A stretch of DNA of 64,000 bases from AP-15 sp963701815 (GCA_963701815.1 CAVPBN010000006.1:62001-126000), one strand, 5' to 3'. Shown: positions 10,145 through 20,225, numbered from the stretch's first letter. Made by a program: numbers and translations. Notes: generated from the letters alone by a model not told the origin.

Positions 10145-11244
10145 TTACGATAATGCCAGCCGCCGGGTGTCGCGGTAGCCGGTTTCCGACAATTCGCCCC
10201 AATCCATCACGCCGGCGAGAAAAGCCATGTAACTGTCGTGAACCTTGCGGGTCAGCGGGTCCTTGGCCCGATGTCGGCGAGGACCTCTTTGCTGAGCTTG
10301 CCGAAATTCTTGATCAGCTCGTCGTTGAAACGCAGGAGTCTTGATCCGCGGGTCGGCGCGCAGGATCTTGAGCGCCTTGACGTTCTCGGCGTTGCACTGG
10401 GCGAGCGATCTGGTCAGTTCGGCGCCCGCCGCAGCCTCGATCAGCGCGCGGTCAGAGGAAGCCAGGCTGTCCCACAAACTCTTGTTGATGCCGAGCGTTA
10501 CGCTCGTTCCGGGTTCGTGGAAGCCGGGGTAGTAATAGTAATCCGCCACCTTATCGAGCCCCATCGCAGATATCCGCCCACGGTCCGACCCACTCGCTGG
10601 CGTCGATCGCACCGGTTTTGAGGCGCCGTCATGATCTCACCGCCCGGGGTGGTCACGACCGTGGCGCCCATGCGGCGCAGGACCTCGGCGCCGAGACCCG
10701 GCATGCGATAACGCAATCCCTTGAAGCCTCGGCCGGACGATTGACGGCTTTGTTGAACCAGCCGCCCATCTGGACGCCCTGCGTTGAAGCACGACAGCGG
10801 CTTGATATTGAACGGTGCGTCAATCGCCTCCCAAAATGCCTGCCCGCCGCCGAAGGCGATCCATGAGGCCAGTTCGTCGGCAGTCATGCCGTAAGGGAAT
10901 CTGCGGAAAAGAAGTTCAACGCCGGGGATTTGGCGCCGAAATAGTTATCAGCTGGAATGATACATATCCGCGAGCTCCGGCGGAGACGGCATCAAACGAT
11001 CTCGAAAGCGCCGACGAGCTTATTTGACGGATATACGGTTATTTTCAGCCGGCCTTCGGACATCGCATCAATCGACCGCGCCAGCCGTTCGGCGCTGATT
11101 TGATAGCCGGAATGCAAGTTCTCCGGCCAGCTCGTCACCATCTTGAGTTCTTTGATGCCTTGTGCGATCGCCGGCGCCGGCCCGCCACTGGCGGCTGCAA
11201 CAGCGGTGGCGCCCAGCAAGATGTCACGGCGCCGTACTCCTCAT
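10145..11244 (-). pseudogene. TakP/DctP-type TRAP solute-binding protein, copy 1 (heavily decayed)
   Basis: This is the last and most damaged of four tandem copies. The start region (GGAGATCTGCGATGAGG) is conserved, but the frame breaks within five codons. Family text then appears in pieces in all three frames: LLGATAVAAASGGPAPAIAQG, KELKMVTSWPENLHSG, VYPSNKLVGAFE (followed by TGA), TADELASWIAFGGGQAFW, GLRYRMPGLGAEVLRRMGAT, DKVADYYYYPGFHEPG and finally GYRDTRRLALS. At least six frame changes are needed to read it, far more than in copies 2-4. No functional protein can be made. Confidence 0.88.
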
Positions 11245-11257
11245 CGCAGATCTCCTT

Positions 11258-12348
11258 CTACGCCAGCGCCAACCGCCGGGTGCCGCGATAGCCGGTTTCC
11301 GACAGCTCCCCCCAATCCATCACCCCGGCACGGAAGGCCATATAGCTGTCGTAGACCTTGCGGGTCAGCGCGTCCTTGGCGGCGGTATCGGCCAGGACTT
11401 CTTTGCTGAGCTTGCCGAAGGTCCTGATCAGCTCGTCGCTGAACCGCCGGATCTTGATCCGTTCGTCTGCACGCAGAAGTTTGAGCGACTTCACGTTCTC
11501 GGCATTGAACTGGGCGAGCGACCGGGTGACTTCGGCTTGTGCCGCAGCTTCGATTACCGCGCGTTCGGAGGGATTGAGCCCGTCCCACAGCGTCTTATTG
11601 ATGCCGAGCGTGTTGTTGGAACCGGGCTCGTGAAAACCAGGGTAGTAGTAATACTCGGCCGCCTTGTCGAGCCCGAGATTCATGTCGAGCCAGGGGCCGA
11701 CCCACTCACTGGCATCGATGGCTCCGGATTTGAGTGCGCCGGCGATCTCGCCACCGGGGATTGTCACTACCGTGGCGCCCATGCGGCGTAGGACTTCGGC
11801 GCCGAGTTCCGGCATCCGATACCGCAGGCCCTTAAAATCTTCCGGACGGTTGATCTCCTTGTTGAACCAGCCGCCCATCTGCACGCCGGTATTCAGCGCC
11901 ATCAACGGCTTGATATTGAACTCCGCGTCGACCTCGTCCCACAGCGCCTGCCCGCCGCCGTAGTCAATCCACGCGCACACCTCGTCGGCGGTCAGGCCGT
12001 AAGGCACCGCACAAAAGAAATACAGCGCCGGCGACCTGCTTCCGAAATAATAGTCGGAAGCGTGATACATATCGGCGACACCGGCGCTGACCGCATCGAA
12101 GACCTCGAAAGGGCGAACCAAGCTGTCAGCCGGGTAAACCCTCACCTTAAGACGACCATCCGACAATATGCCGATCGATTGCGCCAACCGCTCGGCGCTG
12201 GTCTGCAGCCCGGGCAAGCCCTTTGGCCAGCTTGTCACCATCTTGAGTTCTTTAGTCCCTTGGGCGATCGCCGGCCGCGGTACGCTCGCCGCAGCCGCGA
12301 CCGCGGCGGTCGTGCCGGCAGCAGCACGTCGCGGCGTCGTACCCTCAT
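11258..12348 (-). CDS. TakP/DctP-type TRAP solute-binding protein, copy 2 (frame break in signal peptide)
   Basis: AAGGAG precedes ATG 12348. The first codons read MRVRRRDVLL; one missing base then shifts the frame before the signal-peptide core (AGTTAAVAAAASVPRPAIAQG). From there about 345 residues are uninterrupted: KELKMVTSWPKG, FEVFDAVSAGVADMYHASDY, PYGLTADEVCAWIDYGGGQA, GVQMGGWFNKEI, ALKSGAIDASEWVGPW and YYYYPGFHEPG. These match the TakP/FcbT1 group (COG4663), periplasmic receptors for oxoacids or similar carboxylates. No DctQ or DctM membrane subunit is in the window. Apart from one base this is the best-preserved copy. Confidence 0.88.
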
Positions 12349-12360
12349 CGCAATCTCCTT

Positions 12361-13452
12361 CTACGCCAGCGCCAACCGCCGGGTGTCGCGGTAGCCGGTT
12401 TCCGACAGCTCGCCCCAATCCATGACGCCGGCGAGGAACGCCATGTAGCTGTCGTAGACCTTGCGGGTCAGCGGGTCCTTGGCGGCGGTGTCGGCGAGGA
12501 CCTCTTTGCTGAGCTTGCCGAAGGTCTTGATCAGTTCGTCGTTGAACCGCAGGATCTTGATCCGTTTGTCCGCGCGCAGCAGCTTGAGCGCCTTTATATT
12601 TTCTGCGTTGGCTTGGGCGAGAGACCGAGTGACTTCAGCCTGTGCCGCGGCCTCGATCAAAGCGCGCTCCGAACTCGTCAACCCCTCCCACAGCGACTTA
12701 TTGATGCCGAGCGCGGCATTGAAGCCGGGCTCGTGAAAGCCGGGGTAATAATAATAATCGGCCACCTTATCGAGCCCGAGCCAGATATCCGGCCACGGTC
12801 CGATAAACTCGCTGGCGTCGATCGCGCCGGATTTGAGGGCGGCGGCGATATCTCCCGCGGGGGTGGTTACCACCGTCGCCCCCATGCGGCGCAGAACCTC
12901 GGCGCCGAGTTCCGGCATACGATAGCGCAGCCCCTTAAAATCCTCGGGGCGGTTGACCTCCTTGTTGAACCAGCCTCCCATCTGCACGCCGCTGTTCGAG
13001 CCCATCAGCGGCTTGATATTGAATTGGGCGTCGACCTCGTCCCACAGCGCCTGCCCGCCGCCGAACAGGATCCATGCGGACAGCTCGTCGGCGGTCATCC
13101 CGTACGGCACGGTGGCAAAAAAATTCAGCGCGGGCGACTTGCTCCTGAAAATAAGCTTCGTCGGTGAAATACATGTCGGCGACGCCGGCCGAGACGGCAT
13201 CAAAGACCTCCAAAGCCTTGACGAGACTGCCGGCGGGGTAGACGGTCACCTTGAGACGCCCGTCCGAGATCGACGTGATGGTTTTCGCCAACCGTTCTGG
13301 GCTCGTGCCCAATTTGGGCAGGTCCTTCGGAAAACCCGTCACCAGCTTGAGTTCTTTAATTCCTTGAGCGATCGCCGGCGCCGGAAAGCTGCGCCAGCAG
13401 CCGCGACCGCAGAGGTGGTGCCCAGCAGCACATCGCGGCGTCGTGCCCTCAT
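12361..13452 (-). CDS. TakP/DctP-type TRAP solute-binding protein, copy 3 (two frame breaks)
   Basis: AGGAG precedes two in-phase ATG codons; the second (13452) has the better spacing, nine bases. The reading is broken in the signal peptide near 13390 and again near 13150. At the second site one extra G distinguishes it from copy 4, which reads EAYFQDKSPALNFF without interruption there. The two shifts cancel, so the total length (364 codons including stop) is normal. The mature part carries LTADELSAWILFGGGQA-like text, MGGWFNKEVNRPEDFKGLR and YYYYPGFHEPGFNAALG. Except for scattered bases it is almost identical to copy 4, which points to recent duplication. Confidence 0.85.
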
Positions 13453-13467
13453 CGCCATGTTCTCCTG

Positions 13468-14559
13468 CTAAGCCAGCGCCAGCCGGCGGGTGTCGCGGTA
13501 ACCGGTTTCCGACAGCTCGCCCCAATCCATGATGCCGGCGAGGAACGCCATGTAGCTGTCGTAAACCTTGCGGGTCAGCGGGTCCTTGGCGGCGGTGTCG
13601 GCGAGGACCTCTTTGCTGAGCTTGCCGAAGGTCTTGATCAGTTCGTCGTTGAACCGCAGGATCTTGATCCGTTTGTCGGCGCGCAGCAGCTTGAGCGCCT
13701 TTATATTTTCTGCGTTGGACTTCGGCGAGAGACCGAGTGACTTCAGCCTGCGCCGCGGCCTCGATCAGGGCGCGCTCCGAAATCGTCAACCCCTCCCACA
13801 GCGACTTATTGATGCCGAGCGCGGCATTGAAGCCAGGCTCGTGAAAGCCGGGGTAATAATAATAATCGGCCACCTTATCGAGCCCGAGCCAGATATCCGG
13901 CCACGGTCCGATATACTCGCTGGCGTCGATCGCGCCGGATTTGAGGGCGGCGGCGATATCTCCCGCGGGGGTGGTCACCACCGTCGCCCCCATGCGGCGC
14001 AGAACCTCGGCGCCGAGTTCCGGCATACGATAGCGCAGCCCCTTAAAATCCTCGGGGCGATTGACCTCCTTGTTGAACCAGCCTCCCATCTGCACGCCGC
14101 TGTTCGAGCCCATCAGCGGCTTGATATTGAATTGGGCGTCGACCTCGTCCCACAGCGCCTGCCCGCCGCCGAACAGGATCCATGCGCGACAGCTCATCGG
14201 CGGTCATCCCGTACGGCACGGTGGCAAAAAAATTCAGCGCTGGCGACTTGTCCTGAAAATAAGCTTCGTCGGTGAAATACATGTCGGCGACGCCGGCCGA
14301 GACCGCATCAAAGACCTCCAAAGCCTTGACGAGACTGCCGGCCGGGTAGACGGTCACCTTGAGACGCCCATCCGAGATCGACGGTGATGGTTTTCGCCAA
14401 CCGCTCTGGGCTCGTGCCCGATTCGGGCAGGTCCTTCGGAAAACCCGTCACCAGCTTGAGTTCTTTAATTCCTTGAGCGATCGCCGGCGCCGGCAGGCTC
14501 GCGACAGCAGCGGCGGACGCAACCGCCCCCAGCAACACTTCGCGGCGGCGTCTCTTCAT
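13468..14559 (-). pseudogene. TakP/DctP-type TRAP solute-binding protein, copy 4 (first of the array, three frame breaks)
   Basis: This copy is promoter-proximal: its ATG at 14559 (MKRRRREVLLGAVASAAAVA) faces the sensor-kinase gene across 88 bases. The signal peptide and mature start (PAPAIAQGIKELKLVTGFPK) are intact. Compared base by base with copy 3, it has single-base insertions near 14383, 14190 and 13720, each breaking the frame. Everything else follows the family to GYRDTRRLALA. If the insertions are sequence errors it is a normal 362-residue receptor; as written it is not translatable beyond about 60 residues. Confidence 0.8.
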
Positions 14560-14647
14560 TGTGGCCTCCCGGACGGAATGTACTGCAGATTGTCTCGCGC
14601 TTGATTTTCGGCCATTATCCTCGGCTGTAGCAAGGCGTCGGCTCGAT
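14560..14647. promoter_or_regulatory. Divergent intergenic region between TRAP array and sensor kinase
   Basis: These 88 bases separate the start codons of TRAP copy 4 (minus) and the kinase (plus), so promoters for both must lie here or within the gene ends. I see no convincing -35/-10 pair or operator palindrome, and only a weak AAGG before the kinase ATG. Confidence 0.5.
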
Positions 14648-17254
14648 ATGACAGGACCTTATAGTTTGCCGAACAGCCGGACAAGGGTGAGCGGCGTCGG
14701 GGCGCGGCTGCTGATCGTCATCTTCGGAATCGGCGCGGTTTCGGCGCTGGTCGCCGGCGCCGCAATATACGCGTTTGTCGAGGTCGGGCATTCGCTGACG
14801 CTGATCGATCGCCGCATCGACCCGATCCTCGCTTCGCTCGAAGTGTCTCGCTCGGTCGAGCGCATCGTAACCGCGGCCTCGGCATTGTCTGCCGCCACCA
14901 CCGAGCCGAGACGCGAGCGCCTCTTCGCCAAGCTTTCCCGCCAGTCGGCCAAGCTGCAATCCTTGCTGCGCGAAATGCGCGATGGCGGGATCAGCGCGAA
15001 ACGGCTGGCCCCGATCGAGGGCAACGCGGTTCGGTTGGACGCCAATCTGAGAACATTGGACGCGGATGTCCGCCTGCGACTGCAGCTGATCGGACGCATC
15101 AAGGATTTGATGCAGGGGGTATTCGACACCAATGACGAAACCCAACGACTGCTGGCGCCCACGCTCCTCGTCTACGACAGTCAGCTCGATCATCTGGCCA
15201 ATCTGCTGAACGCGGTCGCGCAACCATCCGAGCTGCGCGGGGAGGACATCCGTCCGCTGATCGCCGGTCTGCTGGCTGCCCGGCCGGTGCAAAAAGCCCA
15301 GCAACAGGCTGCCGACGCCGCCGACACCTTGGCGCAGGCTTCGGTCAGCGAGCAGAAACAGCGTCTGCTGATCCTCGCCTTTCAGCTCCGCCGAACGATC
15401 GGTGAGATCGAGAAGGGCTCGCAGGCGCTGGACCCGAAGCTGCGCCCGCTGCTCCTGGCTCAGGTCGAGAAATTCAAGACCCTGGCCGACGGACCGAGCT
15501 CGATACCGCTGTTGCGCCGACAGGAGCTGGACCTGATCGCCGATGCCGGCCGGCTTTTGGCCGAGAACGACAGCTTGTCGACGCAGCTCATCGACGCCGC
15601 CGAACAATTGGTCGAGGCGACAAAGCGCGAGGTGCGGGGGGCGACGGCGTCGGCCCTCGGCATTCAACAGCTGAGCACCGTGGCGATCAGCGCGCTGCTC
15701 GCGCTCGGCTTTGCCGGCTCGGTTCTGATCGTCTGGCTCTATGTCGGACGCAACATCGTGCGGCGTCTGAACCTGCTGAGCGGCGCCATGTTCGACATCG
15801 CCGGCGGCGGCCGCGAAACCGCGGTTCCGGTGACCGGACGAGACGAGATCGCGGCGATGGGTCAGGCGGTCGAGGTGTTCCGCCAGAATGCGATCGAGCG
15901 CGACGCATTGCTGGCCGAGCGCGCGGCGGCGGCCGAGCGGCTGGAGATGCTTGTCGAGGAGCGGACGCGTGCACTGCACCAAGGGCAAGCGCAGCTGCGG
16001 GTCACCTTCGACAACATGCTTCATGGGGTCGCGATGTTCGACGAAGCGCATCGATTGGCCGCGTGGAACCGGCATTTCCAGGAGATCCTGGGGCTCCCCG
16101 AACCATTCTTCGCCGGGGAGCAGGATTTCGCGGGCCTTGTCCGGTATCTTGCCGCGCATGGCGAGTTCGGCGCGGAAACCGATCCCGAGGCCGAGCGGCA
16201 GCGATTCACCCGGAATATCGGCCGGCAATATTCCTACGAACGCACGCGGCCGGATGGCCGGGTTCTCGAAATCAGTCACAACCCGGTGCCCGGAGGCGGG
16301 CTTGTGGTGATCTATTCGGATATCAGCGAGCGCAAAGCGGCCGAAGAGCAGATCCGCGCCGCCAGGGATGCCGCGGAGGAAGCCAGCCGCACGATCGAGG
16401 CCGCATACCAGGATCTCAAGGCCGCCCAGACAAGGCTGATCCAGGCCGAAAAGATGGCCTCGTTGGGCCAACTGACCGCCGGCATCGCGCACGAGATCAA
16501 GAACCCGCTCAACTTCGTCAACAACTTCGCCGGCCTGTCGGTGGAATTGCTGGACGAGCTGAGGGAGACTGCCGCGCCGGCATTGGCCGCGCTCGACGAC
16601 GACAGGCGCGGGAATGTCGACGAAATCGTCGGGATGCTGACCGGCAATCTGGAAAAGATCGCCGAGCACGGGCGCCGCGCCGACGGCATCGTCAAAAGCA
16701 TGCTGGAGCACTCGCGCGGCGACAGCGGCGAGCGTCGGGATGTCGATCTCAACGGCCTGGTCGAAGAGGCGCTGAACCTCGCCTATCACGGCGCCCGCGC
16801 CCAGGACCAGAGCTTCAACATTACCCTGGAGCGCGATTTCGCCGCCGCCCTCGCCCCGGTCGACCTGGTGCCTCAGGATGTGTCGCGGGTGTTGCTCAAC
16901 CTGATCGGCAACGGCTTCTACGCCGCCGGCAAGCGGCAGCGCGACGGTGCCGAGGCCGATTTTCGGCCGACCCTAAAGGTGACGACGCGCGATCTCGGCG
17001 CGGCGGTCGAGATCCGCATCCGCGACAACGGCGTCGGCATTGCGCCGGAAATAATGGACAAGGTGTTCCAGCCGTTCTTTACCACCAAGCCGACCGGAGA
17101 GGGCACCGGTCTCGGCCTGTCGATCAGCTGGGACATCGTCACCCAGCAGCACGGCGGCACGATCGAAGTGGACAGCCGGACGGGCGAATACACCGAATTC
17201 ACGATTCGGTTGCCGCGCCGTCGCACGGCTGCCGTCGGACACGCGGCGTGGTGA
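14648..17254 (+). CDS. TorS-like sensor histidine kinase (sensor-HAMP-PAS-kinase)
   Basis: This intact 868-residue protein starts at ATG 14648; the frame is open upstream to 14561 without sign of coding. Layout: membrane segment at about 18-45, helical periplasmic sensor region of about 290 residues resembling TorS-type sensors, second membrane segment at about 340-365, HAMP, a PAS domain at about 445-555 (FDNMLHGVAMFDE), then HisKA with phospho-acceptor H615 in AGIAHEIKNP. The ATPase domain has an N box NLIGNGFYAAG, G1 DNGVGIAP and G2 GTGLGLSI. There is no receiver or Hpt domain, so a separate response regulator is required. It diverges from the TRAP receptor array, suggesting that a TRAP-type receptor delivers its signal. 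Confidence 0.92.
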   Translation: MTGPYSLPNSRTRVSGVGARLLIVIFGIGAVSALVAGAAIYAFVEVGHSLTLIDRRIDPILASLEVSRSVERIVTAASALSAATTEPRRERLFAKLSRQSAKLQSLLREMRDGGISAKRLAPIEGNAVRLDANLRTLDADVRLRLQLIGRIKDLMQGVFDTNDETQRLLAPTLLVYDSQLDHLANLLNAVAQPSELRGEDIRPLIAGLLAARPVQKAQQQAADAADTLAQASVSEQKQRLLILAFQLRRTIGEIEKGSQALDPKLRPLLLAQVEKFKTLADGPSSIPLLRRQELDLIADAGRLLAENDSLSTQLIDAAEQLVEATKREVRGATASALGIQQLSTVAISALLALGFAGSVLIVWLYVGRNIVRRLNLLSGAMFDIAGGGRETAVPVTGRDEIAAMGQAVEVFRQNAIERDALLAERAAAAERLEMLVEERTRALHQGQAQLRVTFDNMLHGVAMFDEAHRLAAWNRHFQEILGLPEPFFAGEQDFAGLVRYLAAHGEFGAETDPEAERQRFTRNIGRQYSYERTRPDGRVLEISHNPVPGGGLVVIYSDISERKAAEEQIRAARDAAEEASRTIEAAYQDLKAAQTRLIQAEKMASLGQLTAGIAHEIKNPLNFVNNFAGLSVELLDELRETAAPALAALDDDRRGNVDEIVGMLTGNLEKIAEHGRRADGIVKSMLEHSRGDSGERRDVDLNGLVEEALNLAYHGARAQDQSFNITLERDFAAALAPVDLVPQDVSRVLLNLIGNGFYAAGKRQRDGAEADFRPTLKVTTRDLGAAVEIRIRDNGVGIAPEIMDKVFQPFFTTKPTGEGTGLGLSISWDIVTQQHGGTIEVDSRTGEYTEFTIRLPRRRTAAVGHAAW
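16440..17245 (+). repeat. Kinase-core inverted repeat, left arm (right arm about 20240-21050, minus)
   Basis: The HisKA and ATPase coding region of this kinase is closely similar at nucleotide level, by eye well over 80 %, to the corresponding part of the multi-GAF kinase on the opposite strand. The two arms of about 800 bases flank nadC, the 516-residue unknown protein and the response regulator. The arms are close enough and long enough to support inversion or gene conversion. Confidence 0.8.
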
Positions 17255-17293
17255 ACCGCCGACCCGAGTGCCGACGCATATCTCGGCGACGCG

Positions 17294-18134
17294 TTATTCG
17301 GCGATGTCGAGGCCGAGATCGAGGATCGGGGCGCTGTGGGTGATCCAGCCCGACGAGATCAGATCGACGCCGGTCGCGGCGACCGCGGCGGCGGTTTCGG
17401 GGCTGATCCGCCCGGAGGCTTCGGTGACCGCACGGCCGTCGACCATCGCCACCGCGCGGCGCAGGGTTTCGGGGCTCATATTGTCGAGCAGGACCGCATC
17501 GACCCCGACCGTAAGCGCTTCGGCGAGCTGGTCGAGGGTGTCGACTTCGAGTTCGATTTTGACCAGATGCCCGGCGTGACGCCGCGCCCGTTCGAGCGCC
17601 GGCCGCACGCCGCCGGCGAGTGCGATGTGGTTGTCCTTGATCAGCATCGCATCGTCGAGCCCGAACCGATGATTGGCGCCGCCGCCGAGCCGGACCGCCT
17701 CCTTTTCGAGCGTGCGCAGGCCGGGGGTGGTCTTGCGGGTGCAGACGATCCTCGCCTTGGAGCCGGCGATCGCGTCGGCCAGGGCCCGGGTCGCGGTCGC
17801 GACCCCCGACATCCGGCACAGGAAGTTGAGCGCGGTGCGTTCGGCGGCGAGCACCGGCCGCGCCCGGCCGCTGATTCGGGCGACGTTCCCGCCGCGCTCG
17901 ACGCGCGAGCCGTCCGGGCATCAATCGCTCGATCCGCAAACCCGGGTCGATCAGTTCGAAGGCGAGGAGCGCCGCGTCGAGCCCGGCAACGATACCCGGC
18001 TGGCGCGCGGCGACGACGGCCTCGACCATTGCGTCGTCCGGGACAATCGCGTCGGTGGTAATGTCGCCGGCCCGGCCGAGATCCTCGAGCAACGCCGCCC
18101 GCACCACCGGCTCGATCAGCAGCCGCAATGTCAT
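17294..18134 (-). CDS. nadC: Nicotinate-nucleotide diphosphorylase (carboxylating), one frame break
   Basis: NadC converts quinolinate and PRPP to nicotinate mononucleotide, CO2 and PPi in de novo NAD synthesis. The N-terminal part shows LEDLGRAGDITTDAI. A frame change near 17914 follows, where removing one C restores MPDGSRVERGGNVARI. The catalytic barrel then reads AAERTALNFLCRMSG, TRKTTPGLR, GGGANHRFGLDDAMLIKDNH, VKIELEVDTLDQ and LLDNMSPE, all family signatures. Corrected length is about 280 residues, which is normal. The gene is essential unless NAD is salvaged, so a sequence error is the simplest explanation. It lies 34 bases downstream of the unknown 18169-19719 gene on the same strand. 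Confidence 0.9.
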
Positions 18135-18168
18135 CTTCGGCCTCCGTCGATAGGATCAGACGGCAGAA

Positions 18169-19719
18169 TCAGTGCCTGACCCATTCCTTCTCGAACCGGG
18201 CAAAGCATTCCCGTTCGCCCGGCATCTTGACCCAGCCGGCGAGCAGGCGCGGCGTTGCGAGCAGCAAACGGTCGCGCAGATGTGTCGAGTTGCGTCCGTA
18301 TTCCTCGAAAGTCGAGACCGTGATCTTCTGGTTGTGCGGGTCGTCCTGAAACCGGCAGGCGGCGAGCGCCACGGTGGCCTGATAGGCCTTGCGGTCGGCC
18401 CCCGATTGCAGATAGGCGTTGGCGACCGCCGTGGCGCGCGGCGCATCGAGCGCCATGATCGCGTCGTCGAGCTCGGACAACAGCGTCGCCGGGGTGCGGC
18501 CCGAGAAATCGTAACCGGCAAATTCCTGTTCGATCACCGAATTGTAGAGTTTGTTTTCGTGCGCAACGTCGTTGATGAAGCTCGCCATCAAATAAAGAAT
18601 GCGCGGCGCGTACGGACTATCGGCCCGCCGCAGCCAGTTATTGGCGACATTGCAGTAGTCGAACGGATGCTGGCCGTTGGTGAACTGCCGCGGCACAGTG
18701 GTGCGCAGGATCAGCTCGGCCGCCCCGAGCTGGATCGTGTCGCCGAGGCTGGTCAGCGACTTGCCGTTTTTGAGATGGCCGGTCAGCAGGTCCCAGACCG
18801 CACCGGCATCCGCGGTCATCAATTGTTCGACCATCGCCTCGATCTCGGCCGGCGACAGCGGCGTCCGGTTGGTCTCGGCGAGGCCCTTGCCGGCGTCGGG
18901 GAATTCGGCGGCAATCCTGACGCAGACCGCATCGTAGAGCGAATAATAGAGCGGCCCGATCGCCATGTCGGGGACGCCCATATAGTAGACGCCGTGCGCC
19001 CGGTCCCAGCCGGTCACATCGGCGAGGTCGGTCACGGCGCGGGCGCGGATCGCCTTGTGGCCGGTATTGCGCGCCTTGCGGCCGACGACCGTGTCTTGCA
19101 GATCGATCAGCCCGAGATATTCGAGCTGGTCGCGCAGCCGGGCGCGGGCGCGCTCGTCCTCCGCCAGCCCGAGAAACAGGCCGTAAGAACGCCGCGAATT
19201 GCCGCTGACGGTGGCGATCATCTGCGCGTGCAGCCGCTCCTCGATCGTGCCGCCTTCGCGGATCGGCTCCTGATCTTCGTTCCACACCACCGGGCCGTAA
19301 CTCGGCGGCGGCACGACGATGCCCTTCATCGTGGCATATCGGCCGGGGTATTTGCCGCGCAGCTGGTTCCAGATGTCGAGCCCCGCCGGAATATACCAGA
19401 CGCTCTGCAACAGCGGCAGCAGGCGATACTTCTCGGGCAAATACGGCATCAGATAGGCCGAAGCGCGCAGGCCGAGGATCGTGTGGTCGTTATTGATCAA
19501 GGTGACCTGGCCGTCGCGCATGTCGATATGGCTCGGCACCTGGACAAACGGCGCCTCGGCCGCGGTCACCACGCTCAACGCATCGCCGATCGAGCGCCCG
19601 TCGCGCGCCACCATCTGAAAGAACAGATCGGTCGTGCGCGGCTGATCGCGTTCGAGAATGGCCTCGGTCAGCGGGCCAAAGGCTTTGTCCTCACTCATCT
19701 CGGCGCGATTGCGTATCAT
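18169..19719 (-). CDS. Uncharacterised 516-residue protein
   Basis: An intact soluble protein with no signal peptide or membrane segment and no domain I can name. The start at 19719 (MIRNRAEMSEDKAFG) has GGAG seven bases upstream; a second ATG at 19698 is possible. The text is helix-rich, with conserved-looking aromatic and acidic stretches such as LLPLLQSVWYIPAGLDIWNQ, YGLFLGLAEDERA and GVYYMGVPDMAIGPLYYSLY, and a C-terminal half rich in Asn and Tyr. Codon usage resembles its neighbours. It sits upstream of nadC on the same strand with a 34-base gap, so the two may be co-transcribed, but nothing else ties it to NAD synthesis. Confidence 0.7.
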   Translation of the reverse strand: MIRNRAEMSEDKAFGPLTEAILERDQPRTTDLFFQMVARDGRSIGDALSVVTAAEAPFVQVPSHIDMRDGQVTLINNDHTILGLRASAYLMPYLPEKYRLLPLLQSVWYIPAGLDIWNQLRGKYPGRYATMKGIVVPPPSYGPVVWNEDQEPIREGGTIEERLHAQMIATVSGNSRRSYGLFLGLAEDERARARLRDQLEYLGLIDLQDTVVGRKARNTGHKAIRARAVTDLADVTGWDRAHGVYYMGVPDMAIGPLYYSLYDAVCVRIAAEFPDAGKGLAETNRTPLSPAEIEAMVEQLMTADAGAVWDLLTGHLKNGKSLTSLGDTIQLGAAELILRTTVPRQFTNGQHPFDYCNVANNWLRRADSPYAPRILYLMASFINDVAHENKLYNSVIEQEFAGYDFSGRTPATLLSELDDAIMALDAPRATAVANAYLQSGADRKAYQATVALAACRFQDDPHNQKITVSTFEEYGRNSTHLRDRLLLATPRLLAGWVKMPGERECFARFEKEWVRH

Positions 19720-19835
19720 CCTGGCGCTCCGTTCACTCGCCGGGTAGCGGCGAGTTCGGCGAAAACCTACCGCGCCAGCGGCCAAAGGGTAAACCAGCTA
19801 TGCGGTTTTGGCTGGTATGCCGTTGCGCGTGGAGG

Positions 19836-20225
19836 TCAGTTCGCGTTGCCGGCGATCCGCTGCAATTGCGCCTTCAGCAGATCGAAATCGACCGGCTTGG
19901 TGATGAACTCGGCGGCGCCGAGTTCGCCGGCGCGGCGGCGCCGCTCGTCGTCGCCATAGGCGGTCACCATCATGACCGGGAGATCGGGAAAACGCCGTTT
20001 GATCTTGCCCAACAGCTGCAGCCCGTCCATGCCCGGCATGTTGATGTCCGATAGGATCACCGCCACGGACGGCTCGATCCCGCCGTTCAGCAGCGCCAGC
20101 GCCTCCTCGCCCGAGGTGGCGAAATGCATGACATAGGTCCCCTGGCGCGCCTCGCGGCGAAAGCGCTGGCGAAACATCACGGCGACATCGGGCTCGTCGT
20201 CGACGACCAGGATACTGACGCTCAT
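19836..20225 (-). CDS. Single-domain response regulator (CheY-like)
   Basis: This 129-residue protein is a receiver domain only. It has the acidic pair D9-D10, the phospho-acceptor D60 in ILSDINMPG, Thr in MMVTAYG and Lys in FITKPVDF. The ATG overlaps the TGA of the upstream multi-GAF kinase gene (ATGA), indicating translational coupling and a cognate pair. With no output domain it must act by protein contact or phosphotransfer. It may also serve the TorS-like kinase at 14.6 kb, whose catalytic core is almost the same. Confidence 0.9.
   Translation of the reverse strand: MSVSILVVDDEPDVAVMFRQRFRREARQGTYVMHFATSGEEALALLNGGIEPSVAVILSDINMPGMDGLQLLGKIKRRFPDLPVMMVTAYGDDERRRRAGELGAAEFITKPVDFDLLKAQLQRIAGNAN

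Larger units (their letters stand above)
10145..14559 (-). repeat. Four-fold tandem array of TRAP solute-binding protein genes (about 1.1 kb units)
   Basis: Four direct repeats follow head to tail, with only 8-15 bases between a stop and the next start. Each junction repeats the same pattern: an RLALA-TAG end, a GGAGA-like ribosome-binding site, then an ATG and arginine-rich start. Copies 3 and 4 are nearly identical, copy 2 is moderately diverged, and copy 1 is strongly decayed. Transcription would run from copy 4 to copy 1. Such an array is a natural substrate for unequal recombination. Confidence 0.9.

Noticed and set aside
10145..14559. CRISPR-like or satellite interpretation of the repeats
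   Set aside because: The repeat unit is a complete 1.1 kb protein gene, with start and stop signals in each copy.
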